Assembly: GCA_030374805.1 (NCBI GenBank)
Contig: JARGSG010000090.1
Coordinates: 62,001-126,000 of the forward strand
Source: Gracilaria gracilis
Taxonomy: Eukaryota > Rhodophyta > Florideophyceae > Gracilariales > Gracilariaceae
Reading direction: 5' to 3'
Length of the DNA stretch: 64,000 nucleotides
Shown here: positions 49,876 to 59,444 of the stretch, one piece after another
Layout of the letters: every line of letters begins with the position of its first letter
How positions within the stretch are numbered: position 1 is the first letter of the stretch
Made by a program: the position numbers and the translations under genes
The notes under the pieces: model-generated
Told to the model about the DNA's origin: nothing
Seen by the model: the letters and a program-made list of their open reading frames with translations, nothing else
The model's database searches: none

Positions 49876-50580
49876 CTACGTATCTCGCTTATTCCGGGAA
49901 AGCTCATTCAACTCCAACAAGTACGGCGCAATGAAGCCCTCGTACTTGGTCTTGAAGCTCGTGGGCAAATCCTTATAGCCCGTGACAGTCTTCCTACATT
50001 GCACCGCGCCACAGAGACACTGCTTCGGAAAGTGTTGGATACTAAAGTTCCTCATGGCATAGTCAAACGTAATCTCCTCTCCAACCTCAATGGTCCTCAT
50101 CGCCACAATATCGTTGCCGCCCGCGGCGTTGAGCTTGATGCCACAGTTGGGGTCGCAGTTATGATTCACAATGCTGTTTATTCCTCCGTGTTGAATGAAA
50201 CGGTCCAGCGCCACTTGAGTTGCGTGCGAATGATTGGCAGTCAATTCCGCAACTACGATGCCTTCGACGACAACCTCTCCTCGACGAAATGCGAGCATTG
50301 CGAATACACCTTCGCCTCGGCCTTTGGTCGTTCGCACTTCGCATCCATTGTGGTCGGCGGTATCTGCGTGTTGCGGAACGGAGTAAGGTAATTCGCTAGG
50401 TGCCACCGACATGGTCAACATTGCTGCGTTGTTATTGGCCTGAAAGCAGACTGGAACAAAAGACGAGGAGGAAAGACGGTGGTGTATGGAGCTCGTGCAA
50501 GTGCGAAGGGCATCATTTGGTGAAGATGGCGTCCAAAAGGAAGGAATACCGAAGGTGAAAGCCGATCTGCAGCGTTCCAT
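49876..50580 (-). CDS. SET-domain protein, likely lysine methyltransferase (234 aa)
   Basis: The ATG at 50580 opens a frame with a SET domain at about residues 78-180: GRGEGVFA, the AdoMet-binding NHNCDPNC (139-146) and EEITFDYA (168-175). A Cys-rich post-SET follows (C188, C190, C195). By family knowledge this transfers methyl groups from S-adenosylmethionine to lysine in histones or other proteins. At 234 residues it is a bare SET protein with little else. The N-terminal 55 residues (Ser/Thr-rich, few acidics) might be a leader, and a second ATG at residue 54 (MLTMSVAPSE) is an alternative start. It is intronless, with no related neighbour. Confidence 0.8.
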   Translation of the reverse strand: MERCRSAFTFGIPSFWTPSSPNDALRTCTSSIHHRLSSSSFVPVCFQANNNAAMLTMSVAPSELPYSVPQHADTADHNGCEVRTTKGRGEGVFAMLAFRRGEVVVEGIVVAELTANHSHATQVALDRFIQHGGINSIVNHNCDPNCGIKLNAAGGNDIVAMRTIEVGEEITFDYAMRNFSIQHFPKQCLCGAVQCRKTVTGYKDLPTSFKTKYEGFIAPYLLELNELSRNKRDT

Positions 50581-51289
50581 ATCTGAAAGAGATTGAGGCG
50601 GTTGTTCTACACCTGAGCGCGAAGAGTCAGACGGTGCTTGTAAATGGAGCTCTCGGGGAGCGGGTTCGGCTGCAGGGATGCAATATGTACAACATAAGGT
50701 TTGCTAGATATCTGTAGAGAGATCCGGAAAAATGGACCCGCAGCCCGGGAGATCGCAGCCGAACCGCTCAAGCGACGATACGGATCATATCTAAGATGCG
50801 ACTGATATTTCGAGATCGGAAATCGCCAGGCTCATACAGTGTCAGCTGGTTGACACGGGCGCCACGCGTGTGTGCGTGTTCCAAAGTAAATGTTGTTATC
50901 GAACTGGACGGAGTGTGATAACCTGGCGGTCCATGGTTATCACACTGCGGTCCTTGGTTATCACACTGCGGTCCAGGAATCTGGGTCACTTGAATACTCT
51001 TTTCCAAATGAAATTTCCAACATCACGTGCGTGTTAATATAGAAAAATAGCCTCACCAGTGTGTCTCTATATCAACTGGCATTAGAACGCTGTTTTCAGT
51101 GCATTGTATGACGATATTCTCTAAAAACCGTGATATAGCTACCACATTGGGGAGGCGGTTTGCTCTATATCAGAGTCACGTGCAGCGTGCGATAAGCGAT
51201 TTATATCCACAAACTCGTGGATAACGGGTCACTCGTTCGTCGATATAACTCATATCAATAAACTTCAGATTGTCTTTAATTCGTTCGGA
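50581..51289. other. Intergenic with a hairpin and repeat
   Basis: Short frames only, apart from the inverted/direct repeat described at 50913-50975. It ends where the LINE fragment begins. Confidence 0.4.
50913..50975. repeat. 11-bp inverted repeat plus 21-22-bp direct repeat
   Basis: GTGTGATAACC (50913-50923) pairs with GGTTATCACAC (50935-50945) across an 11-nt loop. GGTTATCACAC recurs at 50957-50967 inside a direct repeat of GGTCC plus TTGGTTATCACACTGC. It could be a transposon terminus or a protein-binding array; neither is established. Confidence 0.6.
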
Positions 51290-51455
51290 GGGTGGTTTCG
51301 AAAAGCTTATAATTCACCATTTTGCGTTGTCCCTATCGATAAATCACCTACGAACATACAGTACTTGCTTGCTCTCATGCGATCATCTCCTTGTTTCACT
51401 CTTTGCTCTACCTTGGTAGATCTGTCATGCAGGCTAACCACAATCCTGGCGATAA
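51290..51455 (-). mobile_element. LINE relic copy B, 3' part
   Basis: Read on the minus strand this matches copy A from about 23665 to 23780 (CCAGGATTGTGG, GACAGATCTA, GAGCAAAGAGTGAAACAAGGA, TATGTTCGTAGGTGATTTATC) and gives a FVGDLSIG block like an RT active-site strand. It is the continuation of 57957-58905, separated from it by the copia insertion. Confidence 0.65.
51451..51455. repeat. Target site duplication GATAA (left)
   Basis: GATAA borders the left LTR and recurs at 57952-57956 after the right LTR. LINE copy A has this site once (TTATC in ATGTTATCACC near 23670), confirming the insertion. Confidence 0.85.
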
Positions 51456-51648
51456 TGTAGCGAACGCGGTAGAAGTTAGGGGAAGACAGGAATGCTCGCT
51501 GCCTCTCCGTCGGCCGGATGACGCCGCCGGCCGAGTGCAGTGCAATTTATTCGTTACTGCGCAGTCTACGGAGCACGGCACACACGTGCCACGCATACGT
51601 GGCCAGATGTGGCGCTTCTGCCTTGCATGAGGCGCTCCGGTATTAACA
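51456..51648 (-). repeat. 3' LTR of the copia element
   Basis: On the plus strand it runs TGTAGCGAAC...TATTAACA (193 bp, TG...CA). The partner is 57759-57951. Confidence 0.85.
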
Positions 51649-52139
51649 CCGTCCCTCAAGGCGAAGCGACTCATTGTCCTGCACACCACTAGTGGAGATG
51701 CTTCATTACAGATCGATCCAGAACCAACAACTACATTTGTTCATCATAAAGTACAGGCGTCTTTTCCAAACAGACCGGCCTCTTCCCTACAAGGCGTCTT
51801 TCAGCCATGAGGGGCGCGGTGGTGACAATAAATGAATCTTGTGTAACAAACTCTGTGCCTCAACGTAAATGTAACAAACAATACAGTAAAACGTTTGCAC
51901 CAGTAAACTCAAAAACCCAAGCAACATCCAAAACCTTGTAGGAAAAAAAGAATGTGCCTTTCCGGGAAAAACGAGAAGGATTGCAAACCAATATATCATC
52001 AAACAAAATGAAGAAAACAAAACACACTTGACAGATTTCACCTGCAGTATGTACAACACAAGAGGAAAAGCAATACGAAAGATCAGCAGGAGAAAACAAG
52101 AATAAAGTTAGCGCAGTTAGTTGCTCCCACAGTTCTGTG

Positions 52140-53441
52140 TTAGAAGGAGTCACGTTTTATGAGGCTGACCATCCTCCGCACGTCTGCGAGAGGAGCACAC
52201 TTGGTAAATATGTCAGCAACTTGTAGACTCCTGGGAATATGTTCAAGGTCAACAACTTTGCTATGATATAGTTCTCGCACATGATGCATCTTCATGTCAA
52301 TGTGCTTATTACGACCTGAGATCTGCGGGTTCTCCGTCAAAGACAAAGCAGCCGAGCTGTTCTCCAGAATCTTGGTTGGTTAGAACCAAAACTTCTCGCT
52401 CCAAGGCTGTTGATGGGCAAATTCCCAAAACAATTTGCGCATCCATGTGAGTTCTTTAGCACAATTAGACAAGGCTACGTACTCTGCTTCCGCCGATGAA
52501 AGTTCGATCACTGTTTGACGCTTAGATTTCCACATAATCGGTGCGGAGTTGACGACGATAACAAATCCAGTCGTGGATTTACGAGTTTGTATGCATCCCG
52601 CCCAATCGGCGTCAACGTACGCACGAATTGAAGTTGGTGATATACTCTTGTTCGCAGGAAAGTGAAGCCCATAGTGCAATGTTCCTGCCAAATACCTAAA
52701 AATCCTTTTCAACATCGCCATGTGACGGTCACAAGGGTTATGAAGATGTTTCGAAAGTGCTGATATCGGGAAGGAGAGATCCGGACGCGTATAAATAGAG
52801 ATGTATAACAGTCCACCAATTCCAGAACGATAGTTTGCATGGTCAGATGGTGAGACTGCTTTCTCGTTTTCCCTTGTAGGCAAGAGGTCCGCATTTGATG
52901 GCAGTGGAGTACCAACCGCGATGGCTCCTTGCATGCCAAACTTCTTCAGTAGCAACGAAGCATAGCCATATTGGTTGACCTTGACACCAAGAGGGGAACG
53001 TTGGATTCTCCAACCGATAAACGACTTCAGTTCTCCGTAGAGTTTTACGTCGAATGTTGCGGCCAGCCGTTCTTTGAAGTATTTTAGAAGATCCACGCTG
53101 TTGGAGGCAAAGGCGCAGTCGTCCACGATGACGGCCACGAGGACGAATTGGTCCTCTTCGCGGAACATGAAAACTCTCGAGTCGAGAGCAGAGGTCACGA
53201 ATTTCCATGATAGTAAGGTGTCCGAGAACAACAAGCCCAATATTACACCGGCTTGTACTGCCCCGTAAAGGGAGTTGAGGAGTTTGCAGACATACCCAGG
53301 TCTGGCTTGAAGACCGGCAGAGTCCGTCGGTTGTTCCATGATAATTGGCACATCAAGTTTGCCGTAGAGATACGCGTTTGATATGTCGGCTCCTTCCAGT
53401 ATTAGGTTCTCTGCAGCAGAGACGGCGAGCAGAGTTCGCAA
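52140..53441 (-). CDS. RT and RNase H region of copia pol (fossil)
   Basis: Contains EGADISNAYLYGKLDVPI and LLNSLYGAVQAG of copia RT, a VIVDDCAFA block at the active site, and RNase H with YVDADWAGCIQTRKSTTGF and ELSSAEAEYVALSN. It ends with NKHIDMKMHHVREL and ADIFTKCAP, the usual copia tail. It is part of a broken element. Confidence 0.85.
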
Positions 53442-53555
53442 AGCTTCGTGACATGCGACAGGGGCGTAGGTGTGGAGCGGGTCGAAGTCTATGAAAGGCT
53501 TCTGCTTATCACCCCGTAGACAGCAGCGTGCTTTCTTTAGGAATTTCTTCCCAAC

Positions 53556-54425
53556 TCAATCCAACATCTTCTCCTTAAAAACCCAAGTGTAAGGAACCGG
53601 TTTCATGTCGGCCTCCCGAGGAATGAGTTCCCAGGTATTTCGCTTGATGAGTGCGTTCATCTCACGATCAATGGCCTCGCACCATCTCGGGTCCTTGCAG
53701 GCTTCCTTGAAGGAGTGAGGGACTAACGGATCATCCAAAGTCTTTTTCGACACCCATACCCGTGGGAAGTTCTGGGTCATAGTAGTTAAAGCGTTTACGA
53801 AATGTGCCTCTAAGTCCGGCGAGTCCGTGCCAGGTTGTGCAGTGGGTTCCATCTCCTCTGTTTCCTGTTGTCTCGTAATTCCTTCTAGGAGGGTGGTGAG
53901 GTTTGGCAGAGGAGAGGAGTTGATCGGCTTGAAGTCCAAATTCCGGCATGTCACGACAGAGTTCTTCTCCGGTACATATACTCGGAAAAGAGTGTTATCG
54001 CTCTGCATACCAACGAAGTGAGAGAATATGGACCGTAGAAGGAATTTCTTGTTGGCAACGGTTTTGGAGCGGTATATGAAGGCGTAGCCAGGCTGACCAA
54101 AAGTAGGAGTGTGTGCGAAGTCAATGTTGGTTATTGGGTCCCATTCCAGGATAGGAATCCGTCCCTGTATCCGTGAGGATGGGGCTCGGTTCCTTAACCA
54201 GTTCGAGTGATTCATGGCTTCAGCCCAGAAGGCGATCGGAAGTTTGCTAGCAAAAAGTAGAACGCGAGTCCTAGTCCAATGTTCTTGGATGAGCCTTTCC
54301 GCAGCTCCATTAGACTCCGATGCATAGGCTGGAGAGTAGTCCAAAGAGATGCCATGATCGAAGCAGAACTTGTCCAACTCGTTGCTCTTATGTTCCCCGG
54401 CCCCGTCCAGGCGAACATTCTTCAA
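53556..54425 (-). CDS. Integrase to RT-start region of copia pol (fossil)
   Basis: Has DGAGEHKSNELDKFC and GISLDYSPAYASESNGAAER of the copia integrase core, then the linker, and ends with NTWELIPR and YTWVFKEKM at the start of RT. It is part of a broken element. Confidence 0.85.
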   Translation of the reverse strand: MKNVRLDGAGEHKSNELDKFCFDHGISLDYSPAYASESNGAAERLIQEHWTRTRVLLFASKLPIAFWAEAMNHSNWLRNRAPSSRIQGRIPILEWDPITNIDFAHTPTFGQPGYAFIYRSKTVANKKFLLRSIFSHFVGMQSDNTLFRVYVPEKNSVVTCRNLDFKPINSSPLPNLTTLLEGITRQQETEEMEPTAQPGTDSPDLEAHFVNALTTMTQNFPRVWVSKKTLDDPLVPHSFKEACKDPRWCEAIDREMNALIKRNTWELIPREADMKPVPYTWVFKEKMLD

Positions 54426-54461
54426 GCTAACCGAGTGGTTTAATTCCAGCTCCGAACGGCG

Positions 54462-56342
54462 TTAGTACCATTCCAGATGTTTCAAGATGCCTGGTCCGGT
54501 CTTGTCTTTGAGAAATAATACATCGGACTTCGAGGTATAGTCGTCCAGTATTGCTAGGGCATAGATTGCCCCTGAGAGAGAGGGCGAGATCTTTCCAGAC
54601 ACGTCCATGTGGCTGAGATCCAACGGCTGTGATGTGGAAGCAGATCGAGGGCGAGCCACAAGTGGGTTCCGTTTCATTTTCCCAGTGAGGCAGGGGACGC
54701 ACGTTAATGAACCCAAGATGGAGCGTTGAAAGTAGGGAACGGACTCGAAGGATTTGGCGAGATTCTGATACCTGCTTGGGTGCAAATGACCAGTTCGCCC
54801 ATGCCATTCCAAAGCCAGTTCTTGTTTGTTATTACTGGCGTTGACCACCATGACCTGTTTGTTGGCCTCCCGGAGGTTCATGATATATAAACCGTGGTGG
54901 ATTTCTGTTTCCCAAATAATATGTGAGTTTTGTTTGGGATCCATGATAAAGCATCCGTTGAAGGGGCGGATGGTGGAGGTGAAAACCACCATGAAGTCCA
55001 CACTTAGTACTCCCACTGAGAGAATGTTCGATTGAAACGCAGGAGCGTGATAGGCTTCAACGACAGTTCCACTATTGAGAGGGATCCAGACGTGACCCTT
55101 TCCGACAAGGCGAGCTGTGCCAGAGGCAGCCTGGACAGTTTCAATGTCAATGCGCTCGTATCGGATGAATGAATTACGCGAATGGAAGAAATGATGTGTG
55201 GCTCCGGAGTCGAAGTAGGCAGATTCCACCTTGGTTTGGGATAAGAGTGCGACATTACTGTTATACTTCGCCATGTTACAGTTGAACGGAGGTGAGGGAG
55301 GAGGATCGTCATTTCTTTGCACTACATAGGATCTGGGGTAAAAGTTTCGGTTTCCATCATCATCCCCCTTTGGTGCAAAGCGAGACTTCCAGTTAGACTG
55401 CCGCTGTCCACTTCGGTTTTCACCTTGATGGCGTTGCGATCGACGAGAGCCACCGTTTGAGCGGGTCTGCTGTCGACGGTCAGAGCGGGAGTTGTCACGT
55501 TGATTGTTGTCCGACTGGTCGCGTTTGCGTTTGTAGCAATCCCTCGCATAATGTCCACGACGTCCACAGTAATAGCAGTTGACATCGTTGCGGCCTTTTA
55601 CCATTGAGGACTTATTATTATTATTACGATGGCGTCGTCGGCGTCCACCTTTGTTTGCCATGTTTGCTTTGGGTTGTGTCGATGTTGGGGTTGTAGTGGA
55701 CTGGGTTTGCTGAAGGTTGTTCGGATTTTTGCGCCGAGCGACTTCTGCTTCGACTGCGTTGACAATAGAATCGAATCCAATGTCAGTAAAATTTGACATC
55801 ATGGCCAGAGGGGCGAAGGAATTTGGAAGGCTTCGAATGAGCTTTGAAACCTTCTCCTTATCCGCAAGTTCTTCGTCGTACGTGGCCAGTTCTCCAACAA
55901 TTTCCAAGAACTTCGAGACATGTTTGTTCGAGTCATCATTGTCTTTGTACATTAGGGTGTCCAACTTGTGACGAATGTTTTGGAAGGCTTGCGTGTTCGA
56001 AGTGGTATATACACGCTTGAGCTCGTTCCATAACTCTTTTGCAGACTTCTCGTCATAGTCCACAAATGTTCGGACGAGTGCGAGAGGGGAGTCACCAAGG
56101 CACAATGTGATAGTGCTCTTAGCTTTGACCGACTTCTCAAACCAGGATCTGTGTGTCCGATTGTTCACGTTGAATCCCTCGGGGCGGGGATTCAAGCCAG
56201 TCAGGAATGCGTCGTCGCGACGAAGATACGCGAGTAGACGGCGGCGCCACAAGATGTAGTCAGTTGGTACCTTGAGCTTTGGAAGCTTGCCAAGTATGCC
56301 TTCTTGAGAACCTGACATCTTAAGTGAACGGGGAAAGTACAA
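54462..56342 (-). CDS. Gag, protease and integrase start of the copia element (fossil)
   Basis: A 626-residue open stretch: a helical gag with LWRRRLLAYLRRDDAF, a CCHC knuckle CYYCGRRGHYARDC, a basic Gln/Arg/Asn-rich linker, protease YFDSGATHHFF, the GAG-pre-integrase block WHGRTGHLHPSRY with CVPCLTGK, and the first integrase strand DVSGKISPSL...ILDDYTSK. The likely ATG is the internal MSGSQEG (56318). It is part of a broken element. Confidence 0.85.
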   Translation of the reverse strand: MYFPRSLKMSGSQEGILGKLPKLKVPTDYILWRRRLLAYLRRDDAFLTGLNPRPEGFNVNNRTHRSWFEKSVKAKSTITLCLGDSPLALVRTFVDYDEKSAKELWNELKRVYTTSNTQAFQNIRHKLDTLMYKDNDDSNKHVSKFLEIVGELATYDEELADKEKVSKLIRSLPNSFAPLAMMSNFTDIGFDSIVNAVEAEVARRKNPNNLQQTQSTTTPTSTQPKANMANKGGRRRRHRNNNNKSSMVKGRNDVNCYYCGRRGHYARDCYKRKRDQSDNNQRDNSRSDRRQQTRSNGGSRRSQRHQGENRSGQRQSNWKSRFAPKGDDDGNRNFYPRSYVVQRNDDPPPSPPFNCNMAKYNSNVALLSQTKVESAYFDSGATHHFFHSRNSFIRYERIDIETVQAASGTARLVGKGHVWIPLNSGTVVEAYHAPAFQSNILSVGVLSVDFMVVFTSTIRPFNGCFIMDPKQNSHIIWETEIHHGLYIMNLREANKQVMVVNASNNKQELALEWHGRTGHLHPSRYQNLAKSFESVPYFQRSILGSLTCVPCLTGKMKRNPLVARPRSASTSQPLDLSHMDVSGKISPSLSGAIYALAILDDYTSKSDVLFLKDKTGPGILKHLEWY

Positions 56343-56431
56343 TCGACCTGCTTAGGCGGGAAAAGGTTCCGCAAGAAAATACAACCTACTTGAGCGGGAA
56401 AGGGATCCGCAATCTTCTTCCTCTTCACACG

Positions 56432-56496
56432 CTTCTTCTTCTTCTTCTTCTTCTTCTTCTTCTTCTTCTTCTTCTTCTTCTTCTTCTTCTTCTTCT
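56432..56496. repeat. (CTT)n microsatellite, about 21 units
   Basis: An uninterrupted CTT run (GAA on the element strand) inside the copia leader, between 5' LTR and gag. Confidence 0.95.
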
Positions 56497-57738
56497 GGTT
56501 TAAAAACTTAAGGTGACCCTAGCCCAACCCAGGGAGCTAGGCGATCGATGTAAGGCGGGTCCCCGCAATAAAGCAGCTAACCCCGCACCACAACGATCCG
56601 ACCTTCGGAGGATATTCCCACGACCGCGTAGCGGTAGGTACTTCACTCCTGACAATAATCAGTACTTGCAGCGATGTTTAGCCACGCGCAGAGGCAGAAA
56701 GACATTCAACGCTGCGCGACAAACACGGATGTCGAAGATGTTGTGCAGTTTCGGATAAACGAAATCCAGTTCCGAATGTTAGGATTCTTCGGAAACAAAA
56801 AAAGGTGAACCAAGAGCAGGAAGAAGTATATCCCGCCACGTGAAAGCTCAGAAGCGGTGTGTGTGAGACGCCTCTTCTAAAGTCCAGACCATAGCGATTG
56901 CGATTGCGAAAGAAGAGAAAAACGTTGCGCAAGGAAGAAAATCCATAAGGACTGAAAGAGTTTAGAATTGTATTGAGTGGTTCCCATATAGAGGACGTTG
57001 TATGAGGGCTCCATGTTGGAGAAAACACTCCTGACAAGAGATGAATATGACGACACCTCCAAAGCATGACGCGATTAAATTCGTGCGGGAAAATAGGAGT
57101 ACGTCTGAGTGTCATGCAGTTTCAGGAGTCCACGTGGAGTGTAGGGCATTCAGTGCCGGATAAGTTTGGTGCAATGAGCACGAACGAAGGATATTGCGAA
57201 CTTTTTGGGGCAGATTGTTTGCGCAGAGTTGATGTGCAGCCATGTTGTGGCGAAGATCGAGAAACGCAGCGTAGAGAGAAACGAGTGGAGTTCGACGATG
57301 CAATGCGGCTTTGCGCAAGCGGGAACGAATGAGACGGAGCGAAGTGTTCGCCAATTCGTATAAGAAAGAGAGACTCTCACGATCATAAAGAAACCCATAA
57401 CCATGATATGTAGTTCATCAGTATTCATATTTTGTGTAGACATCAACAGTTTAATTAAATTAAAGTGTCCTTATCCTGTCCGAGTTCAATCATCTTTCTG
57501 AGCCACAACAGAGTCTGCAGACCTGGGAGCCCATCACTAAGATATATGTCCACGGTAGATTGCGCGCGCAAAGCCTTAGCCACAACATACCTTCGGGCAG
57601 GCGAGCCTCAGCATTCGCGACGCGCAACCCTCCAAAGTTGAAAGCCTGAGTAGTTGAGCATGCGCGCGGTAGAAGCGCGGAAGCACGCGGAAAAAAGGGG
57701 GGGAATATGTGCGCAGACAATGGCGGCCCGGGGCAGCG

Positions 57739-57758
57739 CGCCCCAGGCGATGCTACCA
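57739..57758 (-). promoter_or_regulatory. Primer binding site of the copia element
   Basis: On the element strand TGGTAGCATCGCCTGGGG directly follows the 5' LTR. Starting with TGG matches the CCA end of a tRNA, and TGGTAGCA resembles sites used with initiator-type tRNA. The tRNA itself is not identified. Confidence 0.6.
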
Positions 57759-57951
57759 TGTAGCGAGCGCAGTAGAAGTTAGGGGAAGACAGGAATGCTC
57801 GCTGCCCCTCCGTCGGCGGGATGACGCCGCCGGCCGAGTGCAGTGCAATTTATTCGTTACTGCGCAGTCTACGGAGCACGGCACACACGTGCCACGCATA
57901 CGTGGCCAAATGTGGCGCTTCTGCCTTGCATGAGGCGCTCCGGTATTAACG
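57759..57951 (-). repeat. 5' LTR of the copia element
   Basis: Same length as 51456-51648, about 3% different by eye, followed by GATAA at 57952-57956. Confidence 0.85.
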
Positions 57952-57956
57952 GATAA

Positions 57957-58905
57957 CATGTCTCCTTGTGGCACCCCTTTCGCAATATCAAAATATCGCA
58001 TACCAACTGTAGCCCGCTCATCCGTCCATTTTTTTATTGTAAACGCCCCAACTCATTCCCGTATATGCACAGGACTGTCCACACCGTTCATCTTTACTGA
58101 TAACGGAATCAGCGTACTGCCACCCGCCCAATGTACCTGCCAGACAATAGACAATTGAAAACCACAGCTGCAGATGGCTCCTGTATCGCCGTTTGTATGT
58201 CATCAGAGTGAGACTGAAGCACTCGCCAACCGGATCTGATGGGGCGGCTGGCGTCTTCAATGATGACTCGGTTGCCCAATTCGTACCTAAGGAATCCACT
58301 AGCAAGTCGCTTTTCTAACAGTCCGTATCACGAGAAAGTGAAGGAAAACACACGCTACGAGGTTCATGATAGATCCCGAAACAACGCCAAACTTGTACAT
58401 GCACGCCCTCTTTACAACCATCGCGCACTTATCTGCACAGTCCATGCAACAAAACGCAAAAAGGTAGAACGATCATCCGAAGTTTCCCAGAACAAGTCCA
58501 TACAAGAATACCTAACAAGCCCATCATCGCCCCGTGTGTGCTCCGTGATCGCCTTTGCAGCGCGTTCGCCCGAGCTCTGCATGCCACCTTTCCTGAACTC
58601 GGTCCTCGCCGTAGACGTCTTCGGCTAAAGGTTCTCGTTCGTTGATGTGGCGCGGTTGAATTCTGGCACCGCCCAGTGTATGCCACGAGCTGGCGCTTAT
58701 TGCATCACGTTGGATGCGTGCATGACTCAATCAGTGAGGAAGAGGGTGGAGCAGAAGATCGGAATGGAGAGTGGCATGCAGCAGCATTTTCAAATAGAAT
58801 GGGCGAGGTTGAATGTGATCAGGTGATCAAATTGAAAAGCAACTGCCGAGGAGATCAATAGATTCATAGCAACAATGAAGGGAGCGGCGAATGGCAACAG
58901 CGTCA
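57957..58905 (-). mobile_element. LINE relic copy B, 5' part
   Basis: Minus-strand match to copy A (22775-23665). Near 58000-57960 it reads ATVGMRYFDIAKGVPQGDML, the clearest RT block of either copy. Upstream stretches such as SHARIQRDAISASSWHTLGG (about 58730-58670) are shared in part with copy A. There are many breaks. It is cut by the copia insertion and continues at 51455. Confidence 0.65.
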
Positions 58906-59444
58906 CGGCACACAGGCTGTAATGTCTGTATCTCCTCTCCATCTTAAAAAGAATCTTTCCCTGTCACACAGAGAGCACAGCCGGAAAGCGTCAACACGTG
59001 AATGTGCAGTTGGATTGTAGCGCCGAGGGCTCACTCGCAACCGCATGCTCGGCCATGATGGATGTTACTCGGTTGGTCCGCGAAGAACAAGCACAGTCGA
59101 GACACAAAATGTTGTCCAGTGTTGGAACTTCAGCGGCAAAGGCCTCTGCGACAGCGTGGGAGGCGAGAGGGCACACCCACGAGATCGATGCTTGATCTTC
59201 TCTGAGTTGTCTCTCACAGGGTGAGAGGCATTTATACTGCCCCTGGTCGACTCAGTGGGTCCATCCAAGAATTCCTTAATTCCTAGACTACCGCGCTTTG
59301 CTCGAATAGAAAGTTTACAAGTACACTTTCTTGTTGCCAAGAAGTAAGATTCTGGTCGGGGTAAGCCAGACCCCAACCAGATTCCTAGACGCTTTCTTCC
59401 TGAAAGTTTCAAGTAACCAGCGAGTACATAAACCCGCTTTTATC
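58906..59444. other. Intergenic, possible 5' end of LINE or Harbinger element
   Basis: Short frames only. No terminal inverted repeat for the following transposase was recognised. Confidence 0.4.

Larger units (their letters stand above)
51456..57951 (-). mobile_element. Ty1/copia LTR retrotransposon, minus strand, broken
   Basis: A 6,496-bp element with 193-bp LTRs and a GATAA duplication, inserted in a LINE relic. In element order: 5' LTR (57951-57759), a primer site, an unusually long leader of about 1.4 kb with a (GAA)n run, gag-protease-integrase (from 56342), then RT and RNase H down to about 52140, and the 3' LTR. Integrase before RT is the Ty1/copia order. The coding region is broken at about three places. 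The LTRs differ at about six of 193 positions by eye, making it older than the two plus-strand gypsy copies. Confidence 0.9.

Noticed and set aside
49789-50391. 200-codon plus-strand frame opposite the SET gene
   Set aside because: It is a shadow of the SET-domain gene on the other strand, which has clear catalytic motifs.
56678-57115. 145-codon minus-strand frame in the copia leader
   Set aside because: It is Phe/Ser/Arg-rich without a domain and its start lies in no recognisable context. It is treated as a chance frame in the leader, though the long leader itself is reported.
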